A DNA stretch of 33,453 nucleotides from Mediterraneibacter glycyrrhizinilyticus (GTDB lineage Bacteria; Bacillota; Clostridia; Lachnospirales; Lachnospiraceae): NCBI RefSeq assembly GCF_016902345.1, contig NZ_JACJLR010000034.1, positions 1 to 33,453 on the forward strand. The letters are read 5' to 3'. The notes under the pieces were generated by a model. It was not told the origin of the DNA. It ran no database searches and saw only the letters and a program-made list of their open reading frames with translations. Each line of letters begins with the position of its first letter. Positions within the stretch are counted from its first letter, which is position 1. This document shows positions 23,765-31,559 of the stretch, piece after piece. A program made the position numbers and the translations under genes.

Positions 23765-24529
23765 TCATCTGTACTGCCCCGGTTCTCCGGGAGAATCCTT
23801 GATCAGTTCATATAATCCCTCTAACTCTTCATCCGTCAGCTTCCTGTACTGACCGTCCTTCAGACCGTCCAAACGGATGTTCATGACCCGGACCCGCAGA
23901 AGATCCCGGACCTCGTACCCGAGAGCGCTGCACATCCTGCGGATCTGCCGGTTCAGCCCCTGGGTCAGGATGATGGAAAACGTGTACTTCCCGATCTGCT
24001 TTACCTCGCAGGGTCTGGTCACCGTATCAAGGATCGGGACGCCGGATGCCATCTTCTCAAGAAATTCCGGCGTGATCTCATGGTCCACAGTCACCTTGTA
24101 CTCCTTTTCATGGCGGTTCGCCGCGCGCATCATCCGGTTGATGATGTCCCCGTTGTTGGTCATGAGAAGGAGTCCGTGGGAGTCCTTATCCAGCCTTCCG
24201 ATGTATGTCACCCGGACCGGATAATCCAGGAACCTCACGATACTTTTCCTCTCTCTTCGCTCCTCGGTACAGACGATCCCTTTCGGTTTGTTCACGGCAA
24301 GAACCACCATCTCATCCTGCTTTGAGATGACTTTTCGTCCCACTTTCACCACCTGTCCCGGAACGATCCTCATCCCGGTCTGCGCCCGCTCTCCGTCCAC
24401 GGTCACCCGTCCGCTCTCGATCAGGCGGTCCGCTTCCCGCCTGGAGCAGACGCCCGCCTCACTCAGATATTTGTTCAGCCTCACAGGCTCCTTTTTCTGT
24501 AGAAATTCTTCACTGATCCGATTACTCAC
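23765..24529 (-). CDS. rluF: Large-subunit rRNA pseudouridine synthase, RluF/RsuA family
   Basis: Converts a uridine of ribosomal RNA to pseudouridine. The protein has an S4 RNA-binding domain (about 16-70, RLNKYLSEAGVCSRREADRLI) and a RsuA-type catalytic domain with the signature GRLDKDSHGLLLMTNNGD containing the catalytic Asp, then LTQGLNRQIRRMCSALGYEV. RluF (position 2604 of 23S rRNA in E. coli) is the closest recollection; RluB or RsuA are possible. The start is probably GTG at 24529, which overlaps the DHHW gene by 8 bases and has GGAG 9 bases upstream; an in-frame TTG at 24535 is too close to it. This gives 254 residues and suggests translational coupling with the envelope genes upstream, an odd pairing that may only reflect read-through. 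Confidence 0.88.
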   Translation of the reverse strand: MSNRISEEFLQKKEPVRLNKYLSEAGVCSRREADRLIESGRVTVDGERAQTGMRIVPGQVVKVGRKVISKQDEMVVLAVNKPKGIVCTEERRERKSIVRFLDYPVRVTYIGRLDKDSHGLLLMTNNGDIINRMMRAANRHEKEYKVTVDHEITPEFLEKMASGVPILDTVTRPCEVKQIGKYTFSIILTQGLNRQIRRMCSALGYEVRDLLRVRVMNIRLDGLKDGQYRKLTDEELEGLYELIKDSPGEPGQYR

Positions 24530-25679
24530 TGCCAAACACTCCGCTTATACTGTTATCTGTAAAAAATGTATTTCCGCTGTAAAGGAACAGCACGTCCGTA
24601 ATCCGGTAGGTGTCCATAAGATCTTTGATCGTCCCGCTGTAATATCTGGGATCCACTACCACGATCTCCCTGTAGTAAGGGGTCAGGAACGGGATAAAAC
24701 AATTCGCAAAAGAATCCTTGATGACAAGGAGCCGGTCCCTGCTTGTGGAGACGGTCCTGATATCCAGCACGGATGTACTGTCTCCCAGATATACTCCATA
24801 CTGGTCTCTGGATTCCAGCTTGGCCGAATCATACAGAGAGGTGGTCCGTTTTCCCTCATCCACGTAGTTTACGATCAGATCATTGTCCCCCTGGGTGGGC
24901 GCGTAGATATCGATCTGCTCCTTCTCCCCCAGTCCCACGCCGCTGCGCGCCGCAAGTCTTCCGGTAAAATCATTGGAGACCGCATAAGACACATATTTGT
25001 CCGATACATCCTCCCCGATTCCAAGACTCTGCGCCGCGCTCTGGAAGACATAGAATGCTCCCAGCGCGGTCCAGTGCTGATCCGTCTTATAATATATCTT
25101 TTCACTTTTGTGCTTGTTCAATACAGAAACTGCGTCGATCCAGTTCACAGAGTCCCCCAGTTCCCTCTGGACCATACTGATCATCTGGGTCTGATCCTCC
25201 ACGGAAGCAAGCGCGGGCAGACTGTCGCTGAGCACGCACGCTGCGTCCGGCACAAGGATCATATTGACCGGGATATCCGGATAAGAATCTTTAAAACTCC
25301 TGATGGATTCCAGATTTGCCGAAAGGTCTTCCTGGTCCGCCACCTCAATATCCATAAGGAGCTGTCCGCCTTTTCCGATCAACACTCCGTTCTCCATGCG
25401 GCTTCCGCCGATCCGGTCCGCAGTCACCTTCGCGCCTCTCAGAAGGTCCCTCGCCATGAACTGATCGCTCAGATAATTCTCAAACTGTTCTGCAAAATCT
25501 CCTGTTGCGATCGTCGACCAGTTCAGTTTCGGCATGGATGCAAGCACTCTGTTCTCCGCATCTGAACTCTCCCTGTCCGGAACGATCAGATTGACGACCG
25601 CTGCCAAAAGGAGGACCAATATAAAGATTTTTCCGATCAGGCCCTCTGTCCTGCCGTTCTTCCTTTTTCTGCCTCTCAT
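24522..25679 (-). CDS. DHHW-family protein (AlgJ/AlgX-like partner of MBOAT)
   Basis: A 385-residue protein with a basic N-terminus, one signal-anchor (about 16-34, IGKIFILVLLLAAVVNLIV) and an extracytoplasmic SGNH-like domain. The diagnostic motif is YYKTDQHWTALGAFY with Asp200 and His202; other family landmarks are ENRVLASMP, the NYLSDQFMARDLL segment, YLGDSTSVL-type turn, and VIKDSFANCFIPFLTPYYREIVVVDPRYY with the second conserved Ser/Asp region. Proteins of this family act with MBOAT acyltransferases in transferring acetyl groups to surface polysaccharides. The start follows AAGGTGGAG, 9 bases after the MBOAT stop codon, so the two are tightly coupled. The target polymer is not known. Confidence 0.9.
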   Translation of the reverse strand: MRGRKRKNGRTEGLIGKIFILVLLLAAVVNLIVPDRESSDAENRVLASMPKLNWSTIATGDFAEQFENYLSDQFMARDLLRGAKVTADRIGGSRMENGVLIGKGGQLLMDIEVADQEDLSANLESIRSFKDSYPDIPVNMILVPDAACVLSDSLPALASVEDQTQMISMVQRELGDSVNWIDAVSVLNKHKSEKIYYKTDQHWTALGAFYVFQSAAQSLGIGEDVSDKYVSYAVSNDFTGRLAARSGVGLGEKEQIDIYAPTQGDNDLIVNYVDEGKRTTSLYDSAKLESRDQYGVYLGDSTSVLDIRTVSTSRDRLLVIKDSFANCFIPFLTPYYREIVVVDPRYYSGTIKDLMDTYRITDVLFLYSGNTFFTDNSISGVFGSE

Positions 25680-25688
25680 ATCTCCACC

Positions 25689-27098
25689 TTAAAATCTGAA
25701 ATACAAAAACGGGTTATAGCTTCCTGTCACAAGATACGCGATCGAGATAAAGAACATGCCGAAATACACGATCACTGATGCTGCTGTCCGCGCTCTCTGA
25801 CTCTTCCATGCTTCCGTGAGTGCCCGGATAAAAGAGAATCCGATCCGGGTCGATCCCAGCACGGCGAGAAGGTATAAAAGCCAGTGGGAGAGCAGTACAA
25901 ACCAGGCGCCTTTATCCGCAATGCCTGCGCCTCCTCCGAACATCGCCGCCAGATAGCGAAGCGCATATCCGATGCTGGGACTGAAAAAGAAAACCCAGCC
26001 GATCAGGATGACAACAAGGGAATAAATATGTCTCACCGGCTTTGGAAGCTCATCCAGAGACGCGCCATACACATATTTCTCCATCACGATGATCACACCG
26101 TAGTAAACTCCCCACACAATAAAATTCCAGGCAGCTCCGTGCCACATTCCGGTGAGCGTCCACACGATCATCAGATTCACAACGTTTCTTACTGCGGAAC
26201 AGCGGTTCCCGCCCAGCGGGATATAGACATACTCCCGGAACCAGGAACTCAGGGAAATATGCCATCTGCGCCAGAACTCTGTGATGCTCTGGGAAATGTA
26301 CGGATAATCAAAATTCTTCTTCAGTTCAAACCCGAACATCCTTGCCAGCCCCACCGCCATATCAGAATATCCGCTGAAATCAAAATAGATCTGAAATGCA
26401 TATGAGATGCACCCGAGCCATGCCATAAGAACGGACATCTGGCTCGCCGGCATATCTGAGATCTGCTGAAATATCTCTCCGCTCATGTTGGCAATGACCG
26501 CCTTCTTTGCCAGACCTCTGATAAAAAGCATCGCTCCCTGCCCCAGCTTTACCGCGCTGGTCCTTCTGTTCGTGAGCTGCTCTTCAATGTCCACGTACCG
26601 CACGATCGGTCCCGCGATCAGCTGCGGGAACATTGCGATATACAATGCATAATTCAGGATATTTTTCTGCACACCTGTCTTTTTTCTGTAGACATCAATG
26701 ATATATGTCAGGCTCTGAAACGTATAGAAAGACAGCCCGATCGGCATGGGCAGTTCCCTGTAGGGGATCTCCTGCGGAAGAATCCCGCTCAGCATATCAA
26801 GAACAAATGCATAATACTTGAAAAAAGCAAGAATAGCTATATTCGCGGCGACAGCAAAGACAATGCTCCGCTTTGCTTTCACCGGATCGTCCGATTTCCG
26901 GTCTATATCGAGACCACAGAAATAATTCAGGAGAATGGAGAGTACCATCAGGATCACATAGACCGGCTCTCCCCATGCATAGAACAGAATACTCGCAGCG
27001 AGCAGGATAATATTTTTCCATTTTTCCGGAGCGATATAGTAAACTGCCAGAACGACCGGCAGAAATAGAAACAAAAACGTAATACTGCTGAATACCAT
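25689..27098 (-). CDS. MBOAT-family membrane O-acyltransferase (AlgI/DltB/PatA-like)
   Basis: A 469-residue polytopic membrane protein that moves acyl groups across or at the membrane onto an extracytoplasmic acceptor. Family motifs: PMPIGLSFYTFQSLTYIIDVYR (118-138), the PQLIAGPIVRY segment, YAFQIYFDFSGYSDMAVGLARMFG, TEFWRRWHISLSSWFREYVYIPLGG (His280), and GMWHGAAWNFIVWGVYYG with the putative catalytic His320. About eleven hydrophobic segments. It shares the run with GDSL, DUF4358 and DHHW genes, with gaps of 18 and 9 bases, which points to O-acetylation of an envelope glycan. DltB is less likely because dltA, dltC and dltD are absent. Confidence 0.93.
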   Translation of the reverse strand: MVFSSITFLFLFLPVVLAVYYIAPEKWKNIILLAASILFYAWGEPVYVILMVLSILLNYFCGLDIDRKSDDPVKAKRSIVFAVAANIAILAFFKYYAFVLDMLSGILPQEIPYRELPMPIGLSFYTFQSLTYIIDVYRKKTGVQKNILNYALYIAMFPQLIAGPIVRYVDIEEQLTNRRTSAVKLGQGAMLFIRGLAKKAVIANMSGEIFQQISDMPASQMSVLMAWLGCISYAFQIYFDFSGYSDMAVGLARMFGFELKKNFDYPYISQSITEFWRRWHISLSSWFREYVYIPLGGNRCSAVRNVVNLMIVWTLTGMWHGAAWNFIVWGVYYGVIIVMEKYVYGASLDELPKPVRHIYSLVVILIGWVFFFSPSIGYALRYLAAMFGGGAGIADKGAWFVLLSHWLLYLLAVLGSTRIGFSFIRALTEAWKSQRARTAASVIVYFGMFFISIAYLVTGSYNPFLYFRF

Positions 27099-27116
27099 AT
27101 TCTCTTTCCCTCTCCC

Positions 27117-27602
27117 CTACAGACTACTGTCAAACACAGACCGGTATTCTCCTGCCTGCGATGATACCGCGAAGAAGATAAATCTGCCCCGCACACTCTG
27201 CTGCGCGTCTTCGAGCAGCCTTACCTCCTCTGAACCATATCCCTCAAAGGCTGCGATCCGCGCCTGAGTCCTCTCATCAAGGGCGTCTGTAACTTCCTGG
27301 ATCTGCCCCCTGCTCTTCACCTTGATCAGGAGCACCTCTTCCACAGACATGCTGGATTCTGACGCATAATACATTACGCCGTCATAGTCCGCGCTGTTCA
27401 GCCCGAAATTCCGTTTCAGCATCCGTTCACTCATCTCTGTAAGGTTTTCCGTATCAATGGACGCGCTCACGGTTTCCGACACTTCTTCAAAAGACTTGTT
27501 GCTCCCGCTGGTAAAAAGCATCAGAACAACCACATAGATCAGCATGACTGCCAGCACGATATATTTTGCCACTTCCGGCAGTCCGGCTCTTTTCTTTGTC
27601 AT
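27117..27602 (-). CDS. DUF4358 protein of the MBOAT cluster
   Basis: A 161-residue single-pass membrane protein: a short basic N-terminus, one hydrophobic helix (about 13-32), then an extracytoplasmic domain. SMSVEEVLLIKVKSRGQIQEVTDALDERTQARIAAFEGYG is the hallmark of DUF4358, a family common in Clostridia and often beside MBOAT genes. The ATG at 27602 overlaps the stop codon of the GDSL gene in an ATGA arrangement, with GGAGGTGG upstream, so translation is coupled; a longer in-frame start at 27635 would lie well inside the upstream gene. The function is unknown. It is probably an accessory of the surface acylation machinery. Confidence 0.87.
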   Translation of the reverse strand: MTKKRAGLPEVAKYIVLAVMLIYVVVLMLFTSGSNKSFEEVSETVSASIDTENLTEMSERMLKRNFGLNSADYDGVMYYASESSMSVEEVLLIKVKSRGQIQEVTDALDERTQARIAAFEGYGSEEVRLLEDAQQSVRGRFIFFAVSSQAGEYRSVFDSSL

Positions 27603-28354
27603 AGCGATGCCACCTCCGCCATCCGGTCCGCCCACAGAGGATAAAACTCCGCTTTAAAGTGGATCCCGTCCTCCTCATAATACTGGTCGGACACGAGTTC
27701 CGTGTTGTCTATAAAACCGATCTGCAGCTTTGTGCACATCTCCGACAGGACCGTATTGTACTCGCTGATCCGTCCAAGCGCAGGCTCGTTTTCCACCGCG
27801 GAATCAAGGACCGGGAAGATCGAATTGACAAAAATATGCGCATCCGGCACCTCTTCCTGGATCTGCTTTACCAGCGCTTCATAGTCTGACCGGAACTGTA
27901 CCGTATTCTCCCCGTCCTCAATGACATCGTTCATCCCGAACGTGAGAAAGATCACCTGGGGATTCAGTTCTTTCACCTGGGCCACCTGATCATCCAGCTC
28001 ATCCAGATGCACCCCGATCTTTGAGACGACACTGGAGACACTCAGCACATCATATTCTACCAGTCCTTCTGTGATCGAATCCCCCATCACCACAGAGCTT
28101 GCGAACTTTTCTTTGGCACTGCGCGTATCCTCCTCCTGGCCGTCCTGACTCTCAAGCTGGGCGATCTTCTGCTCGATCACGGTAATATCTTCCGCTTCTG
28201 CTGCTTTGATATATGCGATTCCTTCCTCCGTGTCCGCACCTGAAGATGTAAAACGGGTAACACCGTACACGATCCCTGCTGCCAGAAGAATCACAGCGGC
28301 ACACCCGCCACAGAGGAGAAACATTTTTCTTTGTTTTCTGCTCATTTTTTTCAT
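27599..28354 (-). CDS. Membrane-anchored SGNH/GDSL hydrolase
   Basis: A 251-residue protein with a basic start, one signal-anchor (about 11-33), a Glu-rich stalk (about 42-85), and an SGNH esterase domain. Nucleophile Ser93 lies in VVMGDSITEG, Gly140 and Asn142 in TFGMND, and the Asp/His pair in EEDGIHF (Asp229, His232). It is likely to add or remove O-acyl groups on a surface glycan together with the MBOAT and DHHW proteins downstream. No ribosome binding site is visible before ATG 28354. The promoter at 28361-28389 would start transcription almost on this ATG, so translation may be leaderless; Met4 is another possible start. Confidence 0.88.
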   Translation of the reverse strand: MKKMSRKQRKMFLLCGGCAAVILLAAGIVYGVTRFTSSGADTEEGIAYIKAAEAEDITVIEQKIAQLESQDGQEEDTRSAKEKFASSVVMGDSITEGLVEYDVLSVSSVVSKIGVHLDELDDQVAQVKELNPQVIFLTFGMNDVIEDGENTVQFRSDYEALVKQIQEEVPDAHIFVNSIFPVLDSAVENEPALGRISEYNTVLSEMCTKLQIGFIDNTELVSDQYYEEDGIHFKAEFYPLWADRMAEVASL

Positions 28355-28360
28355 AGGTTT

Positions 28361-28389
28361 ATAATACTTTTTTTACCTTTAAAAGTCAA
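28361..28389 (-). promoter_or_regulatory. Promoter of the surface-acylation operon
   Basis: Minus strand TTGACT (28389-28384), 17 bases, TATTAT (28366-28361). Only six bases separate the -10 box from the ATG at 28354. This is the best promoter for the run extending to 19417. Confidence 0.75.
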
Positions 28390-28510
28390 TGTTGTGTTAT
28401 GATGGACAGGTACACACCGGTGCTGCCGCGTCACAGTAGGGACTGCGCCAGCCGGCCTTTCCACAACTGATACAGGTCCTGCGCCGGGAACACAGAGAGG
28501 AACCACAGAT

Positions 28511-28999
28511 ATGATAGCATTGACCTTAACAGACTTGAAATCATCCACGTCTCATCTCTTCTTAAAAGATACTTTTGACAGTTTCTGTTTCATCGAGGGA
28601 GAGATCGTGACCTTCAATACATTCCGCATCGACGGTTTTATCCAGAAAGAGTTCTTTGATCCCGGAGCCGGGCTGCCGGAATACTCCTTCTGGAAAAATG
28701 TGCGCGAGCACTGTTTCGCTGTGATCCGCGGGAAAAAGACGCCTTTAAGTTTCCGTTTCGTGTTCAGCCTGTCCCCGAAAAAAATCGAACAGCTCATCTC
28801 ACGGAATTCATTTCCCGTACCCCCCCAGGAGGTGCAGGGGCTCTATCTCAATATCCATTACGACGGGACACGCCTTACCTGCGTGACCGGCACATCATTT
28901 AAGACATTTACCATGGACAAGTCCCTGGAACGCGCATGGGATGAGATGGCGGAAAAATTCCTTCTCCAGAAGGGGATCGACTTTGAAAAAGAGCTGTGA
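28511..28999 (+). CDS. DUF5721 family protein
   Basis: A 162-residue soluble protein with no signal or membrane segment. It matches my memory of DUF5721, a family restricted to Lachnospiraceae-like Clostridia: the start MIALTLTDLKSSTSHLFLKDTFDSF, the central EYSFWKNVREHCFAVIRGKKTPL, and the end YDGTRLTCVTGTSFKTFTMDKSLERAWD. No catalytic motif is evident and no function has been assigned to the family to my knowledge. The ATG at 28511 follows GAGAGGAACC. It is divergent from the surface-acylation operon and convergent with htpG, with a bidirectional terminator between it and htpG. Confidence 0.85.
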   Translation: MIALTLTDLKSSTSHLFLKDTFDSFCFIEGEIVTFNTFRIDGFIQKEFFDPGAGLPEYSFWKNVREHCFAVIRGKKTPLSFRFVFSLSPKKIEQLISRNSFPVPPQEVQGLYLNIHYDGTRLTCVTGTSFKTFTMDKSLERAWDEMAEKFLLQKGIDFEKEL

Positions 29000-29053
29000 G
29001 AAAACGGAAACAAAACTGAAACAAAGCCGAAATAAAATTGAAATAAGATCAAA

Positions 29054-29105
29054 AAAGATCCCGGAAGAGTATCCGCTGTATTCGGACCTCTCTCCCGGGA
29101 TCTTT
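29054..29105. terminator. Bidirectional terminator between DUF5721 and htpG
   Basis: AAAGATCCCGG (29054-29064) pairs with CCGGGATCTTT (29095-29105), with internal GAG/CTC and TCCG/CGGA pairs, T-rich on both exits. Confidence 0.85.
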
Positions 29106-29127
29106 CTGTTTTTCACTTTCCGTTACG

Positions 29128-29163
29128 CCATGATCTTTCGCTGTACCATGATCTTTTGCTGTA
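29128..29163. repeat. 18-base tandem repeat, two copies
   Basis: CCATGATCTTTCGCTGTA (29128-29145) is followed directly by CCATGATCTTTTGCTGTA (29146-29163), one mismatch, then TCATGG. The second unit and TCATGG form a 7 bp hairpin. It lies just beyond the htpG stop codon. Confidence 0.75.
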
Positions 29164-29183
29164 TCATGGGCTGTCAAAACGTT

Positions 29184-31307
29184 TTATTTTGTAAGGAGAA
29201 GCATGATCTCGTTGCTCCTCTGGACAAATGCCGTCATCTCTTCCGGACTCAGCGGCTTGTGAGCCAGCATCGCCAGGTCATAGAGCTGTTTGCAGATGAC
29301 CGGCACGTTCTTGCTGCGCTTATGCTCCACAAGGAATTTCACCAGCGGATGATTTGCGTTGAGCACCAGAGTTGCCTGGCTTCCGAACATGGACGGATCC
29401 ATGCCGTTCATGCCGTACATCCTCATCATCTCTGCCATACGTCTCTCCTGCTCGGAAAGAACCGCCATGGAAGCGACTTTGTCGTCTTTGAGCTTCTCCA
29501 CTTTTATATCAAGTTTGTCGTTGTTCAGCTCTTTGCGGAAGATCTCGACCAGGCTGTCAGAAGTCTTCTTAAATTCTTCCTTCTCCTCTTCCGCCACTTC
29601 GTCTTTCAGGGACTCATGAACGTCCGCGTCGATCCGCAGGAACTCGACATCCTGATGTTTCTGCTCAAGATACGTCACAAACGCGGAATCAATGTTGTGC
29701 GACAGGATGATCGCGTCCTGTCCCTGGGACTTGAACATGTTGATGTACTGGCTCTGCTGTACCTCGTCGGTCACATAGTAGATCCTTGTCTTCTCCTCTT
29801 CTTTGTTCTCGTCCTCCGCAGCATCCGCACCTTCTGTCTTCGCCTCTTCTGTCTGTGCATCTGTGCTCTCTGCCGCTTCGCCTGCTGCCTGAACCTCAGC
29901 GTCGTTATCCTCACCTTCGGCTGTCTCGCCCTTGCTCTCTTTGATCACATCCTCAAGGGTCAGGTACTTGTGCTCCAGATTCTTATAGATCATAGAATCC
30001 TTCATCTTCTCGCCGAACTTCTCGTCTTTGAGGCATCCGAACTTGATGAACGGGCTGATGTCATCCCAGTATTTCTCGTAATTCTCGCGGTCTGTCTTGA
30101 ACATCCCAACCAGTTTGTCCGCAACTTTCTTGGAGATATAATCTGCGACTTTATTTACAAATCCGTCGTTCTGCAGCGCGCTCCTGGAAACGTTCAGCGG
30201 CAGATCCGGGCAGTCGATAACGCCCTTTAATACCATCAGGAATTCCGGGATCACTTCCTTGATGTTGTCCGCGATGAACACCTGGTTATTGTACAGTTTG
30301 ATCGTTCCTTCGATGGACTCGTACTCTGTGTTGATCTTCGGGAAGTACAGGATCCCTTTTAAATTAAACGGATAATCCATATTCAGATGGATCCAGAACA
30401 AAGGCTCCTTGTAGTCCATGAACACTTTTCTGTAAAATGCGATGTACTCATCCTTTGTACACTCGCTCGGGCTCTTGCCCCATAACGGATGGGTATCACT
30501 CAGGGAAACTGGACGCTTCACGATCTTGACTTTCTTCTTCGGCGGCTCCTTCTCTCCATCCTCTTTTCCTTCTTCGCCAGCCCCTGCGTCTGTCGGAGCC
30601 TCCTCGATATGCTCGATCACTGTATCCGTATCCAGAAGGTCTTCCTCGTCGATGGTCTCGTATTCCGGCTCCGCGTTCGCCTTGGAAAGAAAGATCTCCA
30701 CCGGCATGAAGGAACAGTATTTTTCCAGCACTTCTCTCGCACGGTACTCATTTGCAAACTCCAGGCTGTCCTCGTTCAGGAAAAGTGTGATCTCAGATCC
30801 GACCGTGGTCTTGTTCCCCTCCTGCATCTCGTACTCTGTGCCGCCCTGGCTCGCCCAGTGTACCGGCGCTGCCCCCTCTTTATAGGAAAGAGTATCGATC
30901 TGCACCTCGTCCGCTACCATAAATGCAGAATAGAATCCCAGACCAAAGTGTCCGATCATATCGTCCTCTGTGGTCTTGTCTTTGTATTTTTCAAGGAACT
31001 GGGTCGCACCGGAGAATGCGATCTGAGTGATATACTCTTCCACTTCATCCGCAGTCATTCCCAGACCGTTATCGATAAACTTCATTGTCTTCTCTTCCGG
31101 GTTGACAATGACCTCGATCTTCGGCTTATATCCTTCCGGGAGTTCATACTCTCCCATCATATCCAGTTTTTTCAGCTTTGTGATCGCGTCGCATCCGTTG
31201 GATACCATCTCGCGCACAAAAATATCGTGATCCGAATACACCCATTTCTTTATGATCGGAAATATATTCTCGCTGTCAATGGATAAGTTGCCTTTCTTTA
31301 CTTCCAT
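29184..31307 (-). CDS. htpG: Hsp90-family chaperone with two acidic insertions
   Basis: An ATP-dependent chaperone of 707 residues, about 70-80 longer than most bacterial HtpG. The N-terminal ATPase has REMVSNGCDA (32-41), IDNGLGM (78-84) and GHFGLGFYSAFMV (119-131). The middle domain includes SRSALQNDG (374-382). The extra length lies in two stretches: 213-257, acidic then KEPPKKK, at the N-to-middle boundary where eukaryotic Hsp90 has its charged linker; and 457-506, strongly acidic and Ala-rich, within the middle-to-C-terminal region. The start at 31307 is chosen because AAAGGAG precedes it; an upstream in-frame ATG at 31331 would overlap that site. A perfect CIRCE lies upstream, indicating HrcA control. 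Monocistronic. Confidence 0.95.
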   Translation of the reverse strand: MEVKKGNLSIDSENIFPIIKKWVYSDHDIFVREMVSNGCDAITKLKKLDMMGEYELPEGYKPKIEVIVNPEEKTMKFIDNGLGMTADEVEEYITQIAFSGATQFLEKYKDKTTEDDMIGHFGLGFYSAFMVADEVQIDTLSYKEGAAPVHWASQGGTEYEMQEGNKTTVGSEITLFLNEDSLEFANEYRAREVLEKYCSFMPVEIFLSKANAEPEYETIDEEDLLDTDTVIEHIEEAPTDAGAGEEGKEDGEKEPPKKKVKIVKRPVSLSDTHPLWGKSPSECTKDEYIAFYRKVFMDYKEPLFWIHLNMDYPFNLKGILYFPKINTEYESIEGTIKLYNNQVFIADNIKEVIPEFLMVLKGVIDCPDLPLNVSRSALQNDGFVNKVADYISKKVADKLVGMFKTDRENYEKYWDDISPFIKFGCLKDEKFGEKMKDSMIYKNLEHKYLTLEDVIKESKGETAEGEDNDAEVQAAGEAAESTDAQTEEAKTEGADAAEDENKEEEKTRIYYVTDEVQQSQYINMFKSQGQDAIILSHNIDSAFVTYLEQKHQDVEFLRIDADVHESLKDEVAEEEKEEFKKTSDSLVEIFRKELNNDKLDIKVEKLKDDKVASMAVLSEQERRMAEMMRMYGMNGMDPSMFGSQATLVLNANHPLVKFLVEHKRSKNVPVICKQLYDLAMLAHKPLSPEEMTAFVQRSNEIMLLLTK

Positions 31308-31392
31308 GTCTAACACTCCTTTAAAATACATTTTGATATCACATCAGCCTTTTTTCCAAGCTGCCAAAGGCTGTATCTTATGCCTAAAAGAC

Positions 31393-31421
31393 ATTCTAGC
31401 TCACGGAATTTTAAAAGTCAA
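31393..31421 (-). promoter_or_regulatory. Promoter of htpG
   Basis: Minus strand TTGACT (31421-31416), 17 bases, TAGAAT (31398-31393). It starts a leader of about 80 bases and begins 7 bases downstream of the CIRCE element. Confidence 0.75.
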
Positions 31422-31428
31422 TAGAAAA

Positions 31429-31455
31429 TTAGCACTCTTTGGAGATGAGTGCTAA
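31429..31455. promoter_or_regulatory. CIRCE operator (HrcA binding site)
   Basis: TTAGCACTC (31429-31437), 9 bases, GAGTGCTAA (31447-31455): a perfect match to the controlling inverted repeat of chaperone expression. HrcA binds it and represses at normal temperature, so htpG here is a class I heat-shock gene, unlike in Bacillus subtilis where it is HrcA-independent. Confidence 0.96.
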
Positions 31456-31491
31456 TAATTGTGTTAAATTTATAAAATATCTGTAAACATC

Positions 31492-31529
31492 ACAGGAGCC
31501 GTATACTTTGCAGCGTACACGGCTCCTGT
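31492..31529 (-). terminator. Terminator-like hairpin after the cyclophilin gene
   Basis: ACAGGAGCCGTATAC (31492-31506) pairs with GTACACGGCTCCTGT (31515-31529) with one mismatch. The T-tract on the minus strand is weak (ATGTTT), so some read-through to htpG is possible. Confidence 0.65.
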
Positions 31530-31559
31530 CAGATTTATGCCGGCTTCCTCACACATATA

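Noticed and set aside
24288..25565. A 425-codon plus-strand open frame
   Set aside because: Antisense across the DHHW and pseudouridine synthase genes; composition is that of a shadow frame.
28941..30230. A 429-codon plus-strand open frame
   Set aside because: Covers the DUF5721-htpG terminator and runs antisense to htpG; no family features.
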